DNA of 25,966 nucleotides from JBBDWJ01 sp040902925 (lineage in GTDB: Bacteria > Acidobacteriota > Terriglobia > Bryobacterales > UBA6623). The notes beneath the pieces are model-generated. The model saw nothing but the letters and a program-made list of their open reading frames with translations, did not search any database and was not told the DNA's origin. The stretch spans positions 1-25,966 of the forward strand of contig JBBDWJ010000185.1 of NCBI GenBank assembly GCA_040902925.1, written 5' to 3'. Numbering within the stretch: position 1 is the stretch's first letter; every line of letters starts with the position of its first letter. The position numbers and the translations under genes were made by a program. This document shows positions 1 to 7,074 of this stretch, piece by piece.

Positions 1-36
1 CCTTTTGCACTTTGCCTTTTGCCTTGCTTTGACCGT
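1..36. repeat. Low-complexity TTTGCC-type repeat
   Basis: The first 36 bases are built from imperfect copies of TTTTGCC/TTTGCC (CCTTTTGCAC, TTTGCC, TTTTGCC, TTGCTTTG). Read on the minus strand this is a purine-rich AAAGGCAAA-type run. It lies just downstream of the last ATPase gene, so it separates that gene from whatever follows to the left. It is cut by the window edge. No gene was found in 1-126. Confidence 0.45.
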
Positions 37-126
37 GACCGCTCTTGCCCTTCTCCCACTTCACGGTCAGAAAGGGCTCGGCAGAAACCGCTGACAGCCG
101 GAATCGACTCCTCCAGCCGCGGGTAA

Positions 127-828
127 TTAGGTAGGTGTCGCCACCGATTCCTGGCCAGTGAGCTGCTCGCTGACCAGCCAGCCATCCTGCAAGTTGATGA
201 TCCGGTCGCTGAAAGCCGCGTTGGCTTCGGAGTGAGTGACCTGAATGATCGTGGTGCCTTCCCCGTTGAGCTTCTTGAACAGCTCCATGATCTCCTTGCC
301 CTGCGCCGTGTGCAGATTGCCCGTGGGCTCGTCGGCGAGGATCAGCTTAGGCTTGGCGATGACGGCGCGCGCAACCGCCACGAGCTGCTGCTGGCCGCCC
401 GAAAGCTGATTGGGGAAAAGATTCTGCTTGGCGACGATGTTGAAGCGATCCAGGCAGTCGGCGACCATGCTGGCCCGCTCGCTCGACTTGACGTTGCGGT
501 AGGAAAGCGGGATGTCGAGATTCTCGTAAACCGTCAGGTTGTCGAGCAGGTGATAGCTCTGAAACACGAACCCGATGTAATTGCGGTTGAGCTGCACGCG
601 GTCCTTGGGCTTCATCTTGTGAACGGGATGGCCCACGAAATGGAACTCCCCGCCGAATTCCCCGTCCAGCATGCCCAGGATGCCGAGAACAGTGGACTTC
701 CCGGCGCCTGAGGGCCCCATGATCGTCACGAACTCACCCTCTTTGATATGCAGGGTGAGGTTGCGCAGCACGTACGTGCGGCCGTAGCCGGTTTCGTAGA
801 ATTTTTCGAGATTGCGTAGTTGAATCAT
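127..828 (-). CDS. ABC transporter ATP-binding protein, MacB/LolD type (second ATPase)
   Basis: This is a 233-residue cytoplasmic nucleotide-binding subunit of the MacB/LolD (FtsE-like) ABC class, which powers FtsX-fold permeases in efflux or lipoprotein/peptide transport. The Walker A motif GPSGAGKST is at 38-46, the Q-loop FVFQ at 87-90, the signature LSGGQ at 142-146, and Walker B LILADEP at 162-168. The H-loop is in VTHSE. The D-loop reads GNLHTAQG where the family usually has GNLDSxxG, so the D-loop Asp is His. The ATG start is preceded by GCGCGAGAGAAAC, which contains a weak ribosome site. The gene is downstream of and co-oriented with a second ATPase (174 bases away) and a HlyD adaptor. 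No permease is visible in the window; it is expected to the left. The substrate cannot be told from the sequence. Confidence 0.93.
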   Translation of the reverse strand: MIQLRNLEKFYETGYGRTYVLRNLTLHIKEGEFVTIMGPSGAGKSTVLGILGMLDGEFGGEFHFVGHPVHKMKPKDRVQLNRNYIGFVFQSYHLLDNLTVYENLDIPLSYRNVKSSERASMVADCLDRFNIVAKQNLFPNQLSGGQQQLVAVARAVIAKPKLILADEPTGNLHTAQGKEIMELFKKLNGEGTTIIQVTHSEANAAFSDRIINLQDGWLVSEQLTGQESVATPT

Positions 829-1002
829 GTTTCTCTCGCGCTAGGAACGGCCGGGCGTCTCGAATCAGTATCGACCCTCGCGCCGTGAGCATGACGTTCC
901 CAAGCGCCAGCCGCTTGCCACTCAGGCGCCGCTTGCAGAGGGCCGCCTGCCGGTATCCGTGGAGCGGGCGTCCATCGCTGCGCGCCAAGCGGCAGCAGGC
1001 TA

Positions 1003-1728
1003 TCAGCGTATGCCCTCGCCTTCGGGAATCTCGCTTTCGTCGACAATACGTCCGTCAAACAGGTGGATCTTGCGCTCGGCGTATAGCGCGTAGCGAGGAT
1101 CGTGCGTCACCATGCAGATCGTGGCGCCGCCGCGGTGCAAATCGGCCAGCAGATCCATGACCGCCTCGCCGTTTTTGGAGTCGAGGTTCCCGGTCGGCTC
1201 GTCGGCGAGCAGGATGGCCGGGTCGCCCACCAGCGCGCGCGCAACGGCGACACGCTGCTGCTGACCTCCCGAGAGCTGCGATGGATAATGCTTCATGCGG
1301 TGCGCCATGGCCACGCGCTCCAGCGCATGCTGCACGCGCTCTTTGCGTTCCTTACCAGGCATGCCGCGATAGGTCAGCGGCAGCTCGACGTTTTCGTAAA
1401 CGTTGAGGTCCCCGATCAGGTTGAACGCCTGGAAGATGAAGCCGATATCGCGGTTGCGCACGCGGGCGCGCTGGCTGGCGGTGAGCTTTTCGACCGGCTC
1501 GCCCTTCAGATGGTGCTCGCCGTCGGAGGGGGTGTCCAACAGCCCGAGGATCGAGAGCAGTGTCGATTTGCCGCAGCCCGAAGGCCCGCCGATCGCCACG
1601 TACTCGCCCTTCTTGATCTCCAGATGGATTCCCGCCAGCGCGTGCGTTTCGACTTCGTCTGTGTAGAAAACTTTGGTAACCCCGTTTAGGTGGATCAACG
1701 CGTTCCCGTCTGTGGTTCCGTTCGTCAT
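1003..1728 (-). CDS. ABC transporter ATP-binding protein, MacB/LolD type (first ATPase)
   Basis: This is a 241-residue ATPase of the MacB/LolD class. From the chosen start, Walker A GPSGCGKST is at 48-56, the Q-loop is GFIFQAF, the signature LSGGQQQRVAVARAL follows, then Walker B ILLADEP, a canonical D-loop GNLDSKNG and the H-loop VTHD. The frame stays open 62 codons further upstream (to 1914). That stretch resembles no ABC domain, while the ATG at 1728 has GAGGAAGAGACC directly upstream, a good ribosome site, so 1728 is preferred. The gene pairs with the neighbouring ATPase and the HlyD adaptor. Having two different ATPases with one adaptor suggests either two permeases or an asymmetric transporter. 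The substrate is unknown. Confidence 0.93.
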   Translation of the reverse strand: MTNGTTDGNALIHLNGVTKVFYTDEVETHALAGIHLEIKKGEYVAIGGPSGCGKSTLLSILGLLDTPSDGEHHLKGEPVEKLTASQRARVRNRDIGFIFQAFNLIGDLNVYENVELPLTYRGMPGKERKERVQHALERVAMAHRMKHYPSQLSGGQQQRVAVARALVGDPAILLADEPTGNLDSKNGEAVMDLLADLHRGGATICMVTHDPRYALYAERKIHLFDGRIVDESEIPEGEGIR

Positions 1729-1756
1729 GGTCTCTTCCTCGATGGTCTCTTCGTCG
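1727..1756 (-). repeat. 15-bp tandem duplication over the ATPase ribosome-binding site
   Basis: Bases 1727-1741 and 1742-1756 are 15-mers that differ at one position. On the minus strand each reads CGASGAAGAGACCAT. The copy next to the gene supplies the GGAAGAG ribosome site and the AT of the ATG start. The distal copy has the same purine run but ends in ATC, so only one start codon is made. Confidence 0.6.
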
Positions 1757-2068
1757 AAGTGATTTTCTTCCTGGATACTGTCGCTACGACCGCACCCCTG
1801 CGGCCGTTTCGCTTCATTACGTGCTTTTGACGCGCCAGCGGGCGTCCCGATAGCCGGCTGGCTGTGTTTCCCTGAAAACTGGGCGCAGCGGCTGAACGGC
1901 CGTCGCATTCCCAAAAACCGGGGCGTCAGGACTATTCAACGGCTCACTCCAGGCCATTTGGTCCGTTGCCGCCCTCTTTCCTTCGTTCCTGGCGCCAACT
2001 CTAGGTCCCGGCGGCCAGCGGTCCGGCCGGCGGCGATCCCACTGCCCACTACATACGTCTTCAGCAGC
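1729..2068. other. 340-base spacer between adaptor and ATPase genes
   Basis: This is an unusually long gap for genes of one operon. Apart from the tandem duplication next to the ATPase start, I see no second gene, clear terminator or promoter in it. The minus-strand open frame through 1729-1914 has no recognisable protein character. Confidence 0.5.
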
Positions 2069-3328
2069 CTATCGGTTCAATCGAATCCGGTCGTAGTTGT
2101 CCCAGGCCGACATGTCGGACAGGATCACCTGGTCGCCTTCCAGCAATCCGCCTCGGATTTCGAAAAAGTTGACCGATCCGCGGCCCAACTCCACCTGCGT
2201 CCGCAAGGCGTACTGGCCGTCCGGCTGAATCTTGAACAGCGAAATCGTGCTCTCGGGCTGGCCATAGACGGGCCGGCCCACGTAGAGTACGTCGTCGAGC
2301 CGCTCCAGTTCAATCGTGCCATCCACGCTGAGGTCGGGCCGCGCGCCGCGGGGCAGGTCCCCGTCTAGCTGCACGTCGACGGTGACGGTGCCCTCAATCG
2401 AGGCCGGGTCCACGCGAATCACCGTCCCTGGAATGATGCCGTTCCGGGTGTCGATCTCGGCATGCTGGCCGATTTGCACGTCGCGCACCTGCGTTTCGGG
2501 GACTCGCAAAGCCGCCTTCAGGCGCTGTGGATCGGAGACGCGAGCCAGCACGGTGCCTGGCGTAACAAGCTGTCCAACCTCGACTTCCAGTTGCTGCAGC
2601 ACTCCCGAGATGCCGGCGCGCACCTGAAGATCGGCCAGTTCCTGCTTCCGCAGCCCGTACAGCGCCTGCGACTGCTCCATTTTCGCCCGCTGGGTCGCCA
2701 ACTGGGCCTCGACGGATTTTTTCCGGATCTCAAGCCGTTCGCCTTCCAGCTTCAGCCGGATACCCAACTGCTGGGCGGTGACCCGCGACTTGGCCAGGGT
2801 GAGCTGATCGAGCAGCCCGGCCTTGGCCAGTTGCTCGTCGGCCTGCAACTGCGCCTTGGCCTGCTCGTATTCGGACTCGACCTGCGCCCGTACCGATTCC
2901 TGATCGAGACGCTCGGTCTCCAGCCGCACGCGAATCGCCTCCAAATCAGCGGCGTCGGCCTTGAGCTGCGTCTCGACGTTGAAAACCTCCTGCTCGAGTT
3001 GCGGGCTGCTCAGCTCCAACAATATGGTGTTGGCCTGCACTTCCGAGCCCGGCAGCAGCAGCCGCCGCACGACGCGTCCTTCGCGCTTGGCGGGGATGAA
3101 AATAATGCTTTCCGGGACCAGCGTGCCCAGACCGCGCACCGACCGCAGCATCGGCCCGCGCTTGACGGTGTCGGGGAATACGGTTCCCATCTCGACCGTC
3201 GGCGAGGCGGGCTCCAAACGGGAAAGGGCGTAGGTGATGGCGGCGATCGCGATCAGCCCCAGAACGGAAAAAATCACCCGTTTGATGCGGCGTTTGCGGG
3301 CAAAGTCTTTGCGCGGGATATCAACCAA
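2069..3328 (-). CDS. HlyD/MacA-family efflux periplasmic adaptor protein
   Basis: This is a 419-residue membrane-fusion protein that would link an inner-membrane ABC permease to an outer-membrane channel. A basic N-terminus (RKRRIKR) is followed by one membrane segment at about 18-36. A first lipoyl half follows (GRVVRRLLLPGSEV), then a long Glu/Gln/Lys/Arg-rich alpha-helical hairpin at about 115-245. The second lipoyl half (GVLQQLEVEVGQLVTPGTVLARV) and a beta-barrel/membrane-proximal part complete it. It has no lipobox, so it is anchored by the N-terminal helix. It is the first gene of the efflux operon and lies about 140 bases downstream of a sigma-54 type promoter. The family call is secure; the transported substrate is not visible. 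Confidence 0.93.
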   Translation of the reverse strand: MVDIPRKDFARKRRIKRVIFSVLGLIAIAAITYALSRLEPASPTVEMGTVFPDTVKRGPMLRSVRGLGTLVPESIIFIPAKREGRVVRRLLLPGSEVQANTILLELSSPQLEQEVFNVETQLKADAADLEAIRVRLETERLDQESVRAQVESEYEQAKAQLQADEQLAKAGLLDQLTLAKSRVTAQQLGIRLKLEGERLEIRKKSVEAQLATQRAKMEQSQALYGLRKQELADLQVRAGISGVLQQLEVEVGQLVTPGTVLARVSDPQRLKAALRVPETQVRDVQIGQHAEIDTRNGIIPGTVIRVDPASIEGTVTVDVQLDGDLPRGARPDLSVDGTIELERLDDVLYVGRPVYGQPESTISLFKIQPDGQYALRTQVELGRGSVNFFEIRGGLLEGDQVILSDMSAWDNYDRIRLNR

Positions 3329-3479
3329 TTGAAAACTCCTGGTTTACAAAAAGTATACGTGCGATCTGGCGTTCACCCCGCTGCTTTTTTGCCTTTATCG
3401 CCATCTGGTGTGTTCTGGACCTGATCGCTTCCCCAAGATTGGCTGCAACCTTCCGCCGTTGGGGAACGGAAGGTGCTTG

Positions 3480-3496
3480 TGCAGTCCCACTGCCAT
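3480..3496 (-). promoter_or_regulatory. Sigma-54 (-24/-12) promoter for the efflux operon
   Basis: On the minus strand the sequence reads ATGGCAGTGGGACTGCA. It has GG and GC exactly ten bases apart, matching TGGCA-N-TTGCA with the second T kept. The -24 GG is at 3493-3494 and the -12 GC at 3481-3482, predicting a start near 3469 and a leader of about 140 bases to the adaptor ATG. A dyad element sits about 75-95 bases upstream, a usual distance for an enhancer-binding activator. An NtrC-type activator is encoded at 7075-8448. Confidence 0.6.
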
Positions 3497-3568
3497 TCGC
3501 AACAGGCTCCCAGAACTCATTGATAACATTTGACTAGAGTGCATCGGCGGCGCCAAGCACGGCAAGCC

Positions 3569-3588
3569 ACTGTTCGGTTTTGGGACGA
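3569..3588. promoter_or_regulatory. Dyad element, putative upstream activator site (copy 1)
   Basis: The 20-mer ACTGTTCGGTTTTGGGACGA has an imperfect dyad of the form GTYC-N7-GGAC. It matches 17 of 20 bases of a second copy at 8664-8683, upstream of the permease stub and activator gene. A looser copy, TGTCACCTGTGGGACC, begins at 3594. The position upstream of a sigma-54 promoter suggests binding by the NtrC-type regulator, which is an inference. Confidence 0.5.
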
Positions 3589-3613
3589 TCTCATGTCACC
3601 TGTGGGACCACAA

Positions 3614-3646
3614 GAGCTCGGAGCGGGACGGGTGGGCGAGCTCGGA
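3614..3646. promoter_or_regulatory. Direct repeats of GAGCTCGGA, putative operator
   Basis: GAGCTCGGA occurs at 3614-3622 and again at 3638-3646, 24 bases apart, and the second copy abuts the -35 hexamer of the next promoter. Each copy contains the palindrome GAGCTC. Tandem sites next to a promoter fit an autoregulator, and the first gene downstream encodes a ribbon-helix-helix protein. Confidence 0.4.
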
Positions 3647-3676
3647 TTGACAACTGATTTCGGAGAATGCCATACT
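3647..3676 (+). promoter_or_regulatory. Sigma-70 type promoter of the RHH-methyltransferase operon
   Basis: A perfect TTGACA lies at 3647-3652, then an 18-base spacer, then CATACT at 3671-3676 (4 of 6 to TATAAT). Transcription would begin near 3683, downstream of the ATG at 3667 but upstream of the ATG at 3694. This supports the later start for the RHH gene and implies a very short leader. Confidence 0.5.
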
Positions 3677-3693
3677 GCCGTCAAGGTGGCAAG

Positions 3694-3879
3694 ATGGCAA
3701 AACAGCTGCCCCTCGTGCCAACCGTAAAATCGACCTTCCGGCTCCCGAGGGAATTGTATCGCCGCCTCAAGATTTTGGCAGTTCAGGAAAACAGGCCAAT
3801 CGCCGATCTTTTGACTGATGCAGTTGAGCTTTACCTTTCCCGGGCGAGACCGACAGATGACCACACAGGTAGTGTCTAG
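3694..3879 (+). CDS. Small ribbon-helix-helix (CopG/Arc-like) protein
   Basis: This is a 61-residue protein. STFRLPRELYRRLKILA followed by ENRPIADLLTDAVELYL fits the ribbon-helix-helix pattern: a beta strand (KSTFRLP), helix A (RELYRRLKILAVQ), a turn and helix B (IADLLTDAVELYLS). Such dimers bind DNA as repressors, antitoxins or plasmid regulators. An in-frame ATG at 3667 would add nine residues. The ATG at 3694 is preferred because AAGGTGG lies just upstream and the promoter start falls after 3667. The 3' end overlaps the methyltransferase start by 23 bases, so the two are probably co-translated. It may control the cassette in the way a C protein does, but that is inferred. Confidence 0.75.
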   Translation: MAKQLPLVPTVKSTFRLPRELYRRLKILAVQENRPIADLLTDAVELYLSRARPTDDHTGSV

Positions 3880-4585
3880 GACCGAATCATCCCGCCCAAC
3901 CCTCGTGCGTAGGAAGGGCAAAAGACCGCGGAAGGCCCCAGCTGGGGTTTCCACCAACGATCTGGTTTTTACCGCCCATGTCGGCACAAACGCGGCAATC
4001 TTCCCCCATGTCCTTGAACTCTATGTGCCTGTCGGCAGCAAGGTTGCTGATGTAACCTATGGGCGAGGAGTGTTCTGGAGAAACGTTGATCCCGATGCCT
4101 ACGAATTGGTAAAAAGCGACATCAAGCGAGGCGTCGATTGCAGAAAGCTGCCTTTCGAAGACAATTCGTTTGATTGCGTGGTATTTGATCCCCCATACAT
4201 GCACACGCCTGGCGGAACCGCACACGAAGGACACCAGAACTTCGAACAGTACTATCACAATAACGGCGATAACAGAACGCAGTTGAAGTATCATGACGCG
4301 GTCCTTGATTTGTATTTTTCAAGCGCGACCGAGGCTTGGCGCGTTCTAAGAAAAGGTGGGGTCTACATTGTCAAGTGTCAGGATGAGGTTTGCGCCTGCC
4401 GGCAGCGCCTGACTCACGTTGAGCTTATCAATCACCTTGAGAGCCGGTTCATCGCTGAGGATGTCTTTGTGCTTGTGAGGAATGGCAAGCCGGGTGTAAG
4501 CCGAATGATCCGCCAGAGACATGCGCGAAAGAACCATTCATACTTCCTAGTCTTTCGGAAAAGGCCCTGCAAAACCAGGATCTAA
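3857..4585 (+). CDS. DNA methyltransferase, N6-adenine/N4-cytosine class (DPPY)
   Basis: This is a 242-residue AdoMet-dependent amino-methyltransferase. The AdoMet-binding motif I is VADVTYGRGVFW, a variant of DPxxGxGxx. It is followed about 45 residues later by the catalytic motif IV FDPPYM, then a YFSSATEAWRVLRKGGVYIVK segment that fits motifs V-VI. DPPY is more typical of N6-adenine than N4-cytosine enzymes. Motif I preceding motif IV at short distance argues against the beta order. The frame is open to an ATG at 3818, but that would lie deep in the RHH gene; the ATG at 3857 follows a GAGACC purine run. Its stop shares four bases with the stop of the convergent nuclease gene (CTAA). It likely protects host DNA from that nuclease. 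The recognition sequence cannot be read. Confidence 0.85.
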   Translation: MTTQVVSRTESSRPTLVRRKGKRPRKAPAGVSTNDLVFTAHVGTNAAIFPHVLELYVPVGSKVADVTYGRGVFWRNVDPDAYELVKSDIKRGVDCRKLPFEDNSFDCVVFDPPYMHTPGGTAHEGHQNFEQYYHNNGDNRTQLKYHDAVLDLYFSSATEAWRVLRKGGVYIVKCQDEVCACRQRLTHVELINHLESRFIAEDVFVLVRNGKPGVSRMIRQRHARKNHSYFLVFRKRPCKTRI

Positions 4586-5430
4586 GTCTCCAATAGGCCT
4601 CGAAGATCGCGGAAGGCCTCGCCAAACGACCTCACTTCAACACGCGGAAACTTCTTGGCCAACTCCATGTACGCTTTAGGCGGGTCGAGATAGTAGACTC
4701 GACTGAGTTGGGCGACGCGGGATTGAAACATCTGCAACTGCTGAGGAACGCATATTTCGATGATTTCGCCCGTTCGACTGTCGCGTTTGGTCTCTCCGCA
4801 AACCACAAAGATCCCAGTGTAGACTCCGTTGCCAAAGATCCGATCGAGCACCAGTTGATGGACCCATGCTTGTACCGCGCGCTCGCGTGTGGATGTCTTG
4901 ATCGGAAGATGTACCTTGCGGCGACCAGCGCCCAGTTCGAATACATAGTCAGTCGGTAGCTCGGCCTCCGATTCGGGCATGCGCACCTTCTTCCTCGGGG
5001 CAACGTCGAGAAGTCGAGCCACGATATGACCAATAAGGATCTCGAAGAACGTAGCAGATGCCTTTCTTCCAACTTGATTTACATCATGTGCTGCGAAGAT
5101 CGACAATGCGATCGAGTACGTGATCTTGGTGATTTCGTATGCCGACGCTTCTGGCATGCCGTGCAGGAATGCCTCGATCAGGCGCGTGAATTCACCCGCC
5201 TCCTGGATATACAAGTCCGTGTTAATCGGTCTTGATTCGGTTGTCGCACGATATCCAATGTATCGTTTGTCAGGTACGAGAGATGTGAAATGGATCAACT
5301 CGTATCCAGCGAGCATATTCCTTGCATGGAGCACCATCTCTCGAATCAAATCAGCAACGGCCGATCCGCCGAGTTCTTTAGGGGCTATTTTCTTTAGTCT
5401 CGCGTACTGACGCTTGAGATGTTCGGACAT
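4582..5430 (-). CDS. Putative type II restriction endonuclease, PD-(D/E)XK-like
   Basis: This is a protein of about 282 residues with no signal peptide. The informative segment is LPTDYVFELG, a short gap, then HLPIKTSTRERAVQAWVHQ. An acidic residue, a beta hairpin and then K-T-S-x-R-E-R-x-x-Q resembles the active-site helix of EcoRII/PspGI-type and some other PD-(D/E)XK restriction enzymes, where K-T-T/S-x-K/R-D/E-R-W-x-Q carries catalytic residues. The rest, including a Glu/Arg-rich N-terminus, is not recognisable to me. The ATG at 5430 has TCAGGTCAA before it; an ATG at 5460 would add ten residues but has no ribosome site. It is convergent with the methyltransferase, sharing a four-base stop overlap. 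I infer the nuclease role from both motif and context; an exact family was not identified. Confidence 0.65.
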   Translation of the reverse strand: MSEHLKRQYARLKKIAPKELGGSAVADLIREMVLHARNMLAGYELIHFTSLVPDKRYIGYRATTESRPINTDLYIQEAGEFTRLIEAFLHGMPEASAYEITKITYSIALSIFAAHDVNQVGRKASATFFEILIGHIVARLLDVAPRKKVRMPESEAELPTDYVFELGAGRRKVHLPIKTSTRERAVQAWVHQLVLDRIFGNGVYTGIFVVCGETKRDSRTGEIIEICVPQQLQMFQSRVAQLSRVYYLDPPKAYMELAKKFPRVEVRSFGEAFRDLRGLLET

Positions 5431-5466
5431 TTGACCTGAGATAACCCGAGATAATAGCATATCCGT

Positions 5467-5572
5467 TGATCAAGAATGCTGTCACTTGCTGTCACCCTCT
5501 GGGTCTCAGGGATTTGAGAACACCACCCAGACACTTCCCGAGAGGGCGAACAGTGCGGGAGAATCTTGATCA
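5467..5572. repeat. Inverted 9-mers flanking the right edge of the inserted cassette
   Basis: TGATCAAGA at 5467-5475 and TCTTGATCA at 5564-5572 are perfect inverted copies. The second ends two bases before the kinase stop codon. Between them, TGCTGTCAC occurs twice in tandem (from 5477). On the minus strand this gives GTGACAGCA twice, which could serve as -35 elements or operators for the nuclease gene. The inverted pair may mark the insertion edge or be chance. Confidence 0.35.
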
Positions 5573-5574
5573 GG

Positions 5575-6912
5575 TTAAGCTGCCGTCTCCAGCGGCAAAC
5601 GCAGCTTGGCCACGCAGCCTTGAGGCCCCTGGCGGTTCTCCAAAGTCAGGCTGCCGCCGTGGTTTTCGGTGATTTTTCGGCATAGCACCAGCCCGATGCC
5701 CGATCCGCCCGGCTTGGTTGTGAAAAACGGCACGAACAGATTGGCTTCGCTCGACAGCCCGGGCCCCTCGTCCTCGACCCAGACCTCGACGTAGCGGCGG
5801 TTCTTGCTCCAGCCGACGCGCACGCCTCCGCCGGTCTCGTCGGCCGCGTCGGCGGCATTACGAATCAAGTTGATGAGCAGTTGATCGAGCTGGTCGCCGT
5901 CGGCCTGAACCGTCAATTCCGGGCCGGATTCGACAGTTACAGGCAGACGCGTTTCGAGGCCGGCCGCCCGTTGCACCCATTCGGTGACGCTGACCGGGCC
6001 CAAGGTGGGCTCCGGCAACTTGGCCAGCCGCGCATAGGCGCTCATGAAACGGCTCAACGATTCGGCGCGCGAGGCGATTACCGACAGGCCTTGCTGCATG
6101 TCGTCCTGCCAGTCGTCGGTTTTGGGACGCGAGAGCAAGCTGCCCAGGCTGGCGGCGATCGACTTGATCGGGGCGAGCGAGTTATTCAACTCGTGGCCGA
6201 TGACGCGCACCAGCCGCTGCCAGGCCTTCAGTTCTTCCTCGCGCAGCTCCCGCGTCAGGTCGGAAATGACCAGCAGCTTGTGGCGGACGCCGTGCTCGCG
6301 AAACGAGCTGCGGCGGATGCTCCAGCGGCCGGAGCCGCCCGGAAATGTCATCTCGACGGCCCGGCTGCGGCCTACCGCCAGGCAGTCGGAGAGTCCGATC
6401 TCTTCGGCGCCGCGGCCCACTAGCCTCTCGGCGGGCTTGGCTAACAGGCGCGCTCCGGCGCGGTTCACCAGTTGGAGCCGCTGGTCCTGGTCGAAGGCGA
6501 ACACCGCGACTTCGATCTGCTCCATCACGGTGCGCAGCAGCGTGGCGGCCTCGATGGCGTCGAGGCGCTGCTCGCGCAGCATGCGGCTCATCGAGTTGAT
6601 CTCGTGCATCACCTCGCCGAGCGCGTCGCGGGAGGCGCGCGCCCGCAGCGAGTAGTCGCCTTCGCGCAGCGCCGCGAGCAGGTTCGACAACGTGCGCAGT
6701 GGATAGACGACACGCTCGCGCAGCGCAAAGGCAAACCCCAGCCAGAAGCCGAAGATCAGCACCGAGAGAGTCCACTGCACCTTGGGCGTGTAGTCGCCGC
6801 TCCACAGGAAGATCATCGAGACCACGATGGCGGGCAGTCCCCCTGCGAGCGCGTAAAGCAGGACGCGCCGTTCGTGGATCATGGGGCGCTTGGGTTCGGT
6901 CACGGTAGTCAA
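5575..6912 (-). CDS. NtrY-like sensor histidine kinase (HAMP-PAS-HisKA-HATPase)
   Basis: This is a 445-residue membrane kinase. Two membrane helices lie at about 18-37 and 47-65 with only a very short outside loop, so it probably senses within the membrane or cytoplasm. A HAMP linker (66-118) and a PAS domain (about 125-218, FAFDQDQRLQLVNRAG) follow. The phosphoacceptor is His240 in RVIGHELNNSLAPIKS, the NtrY/NtrB-like H-box. The ATPase has N-box NLIRNAADA (about 348-356), G1 VEDEGPGL (379-386), F-box FVPFFTTK (393-400) and G2 GSGIGL. The frame begins at TTG 6912 without a clear ribosome site; ATG 6882 (residue 11) is an alternative. It lies 162 bases downstream of its likely partner, the NtrC-type regulator. 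Confidence 0.92.
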   Translation of the reverse strand: MTTVTEPKRPMIHERRVLLYALAGGLPAIVVSMIFLWSGDYTPKVQWTLSVLIFGFWLGFAFALRERVVYPLRTLSNLLAALREGDYSLRARASRDALGEVMHEINSMSRMLREQRLDAIEAATLLRTVMEQIEVAVFAFDQDQRLQLVNRAGARLLAKPAERLVGRGAEEIGLSDCLAVGRSRAVEMTFPGGSGRWSIRRSSFREHGVRHKLLVISDLTRELREEELKAWQRLVRVIGHELNNSLAPIKSIAASLGSLLSRPKTDDWQDDMQQGLSVIASRAESLSRFMSAYARLAKLPEPTLGPVSVTEWVQRAAGLETRLPVTVESGPELTVQADGDQLDQLLINLIRNAADAADETGGGVRVGWSKNRRYVEVWVEDEGPGLSSEANLFVPFFTTKPGGSGIGLVLCRKITENHGGSLTLENRQGPQGCVAKLRLPLETAA

Positions 6913-7074
6913 GCCGAGCTGTGAGCGTCAGACGGTGTCAAGAATCGCATCAGGAGTTATCCAAGCATGTAGGCGCAGCGCGCTCCGAAGCCCGCGGGGG
7001 CTACGGCTATGCCGTCGTTGCGCGGCTTCGGGCCGGATCGTATCGGCTTATACGTGGTTTCCTTTGTCCGTGTT

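Larger units (their letters stand above)
3329..3693. other. 365-base divergent regulatory region
   Basis: This gap separates the leftward efflux operon from the rightward methyltransferase operon. It contains a sigma-54 type promoter (3480-3496, minus), one or two dyad elements (3569-3588 and a weaker one at 3594-3610), a tandem GAGCTCGGA repeat and a sigma-70 type promoter (3647-3676, plus). The transition from GC-rich to AT-richer sequence also falls here, so the left edge of the inserted cassette is probably between about 3590 and 3650. Confidence 0.5.

Noticed and set aside
1729..1914. N-terminal extension of the first ATPase by 62 residues
   Set aside because: No similarity to ABC proteins, contains the tandem-duplicated ribosome site, and the ATG at 1728 has a good ribosome site at normal spacing.
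3667..3693. Earlier start of the RHH gene at ATG 3667
   Set aside because: It lies upstream of the start predicted from the TTGACA/CATACT promoter and its ribosome site would be only two bases away.
4582..5430. Assignment to the PaeR7I/XhoI family
   Set aside because: The size is roughly right, but no family-specific segment could be matched; only the general K-T-S-x-R-E-R pattern is supported, so no family name is given.
6913..7074. Terminator or regulatory RNA between the regulator and kinase genes (CCGAAGCC ... GGCTTCGG)
   Set aside because: The inverted 8-mers are separated by about 40 bases of GC-rich DNA with no T-run or conserved loop; chance pairing is likely.
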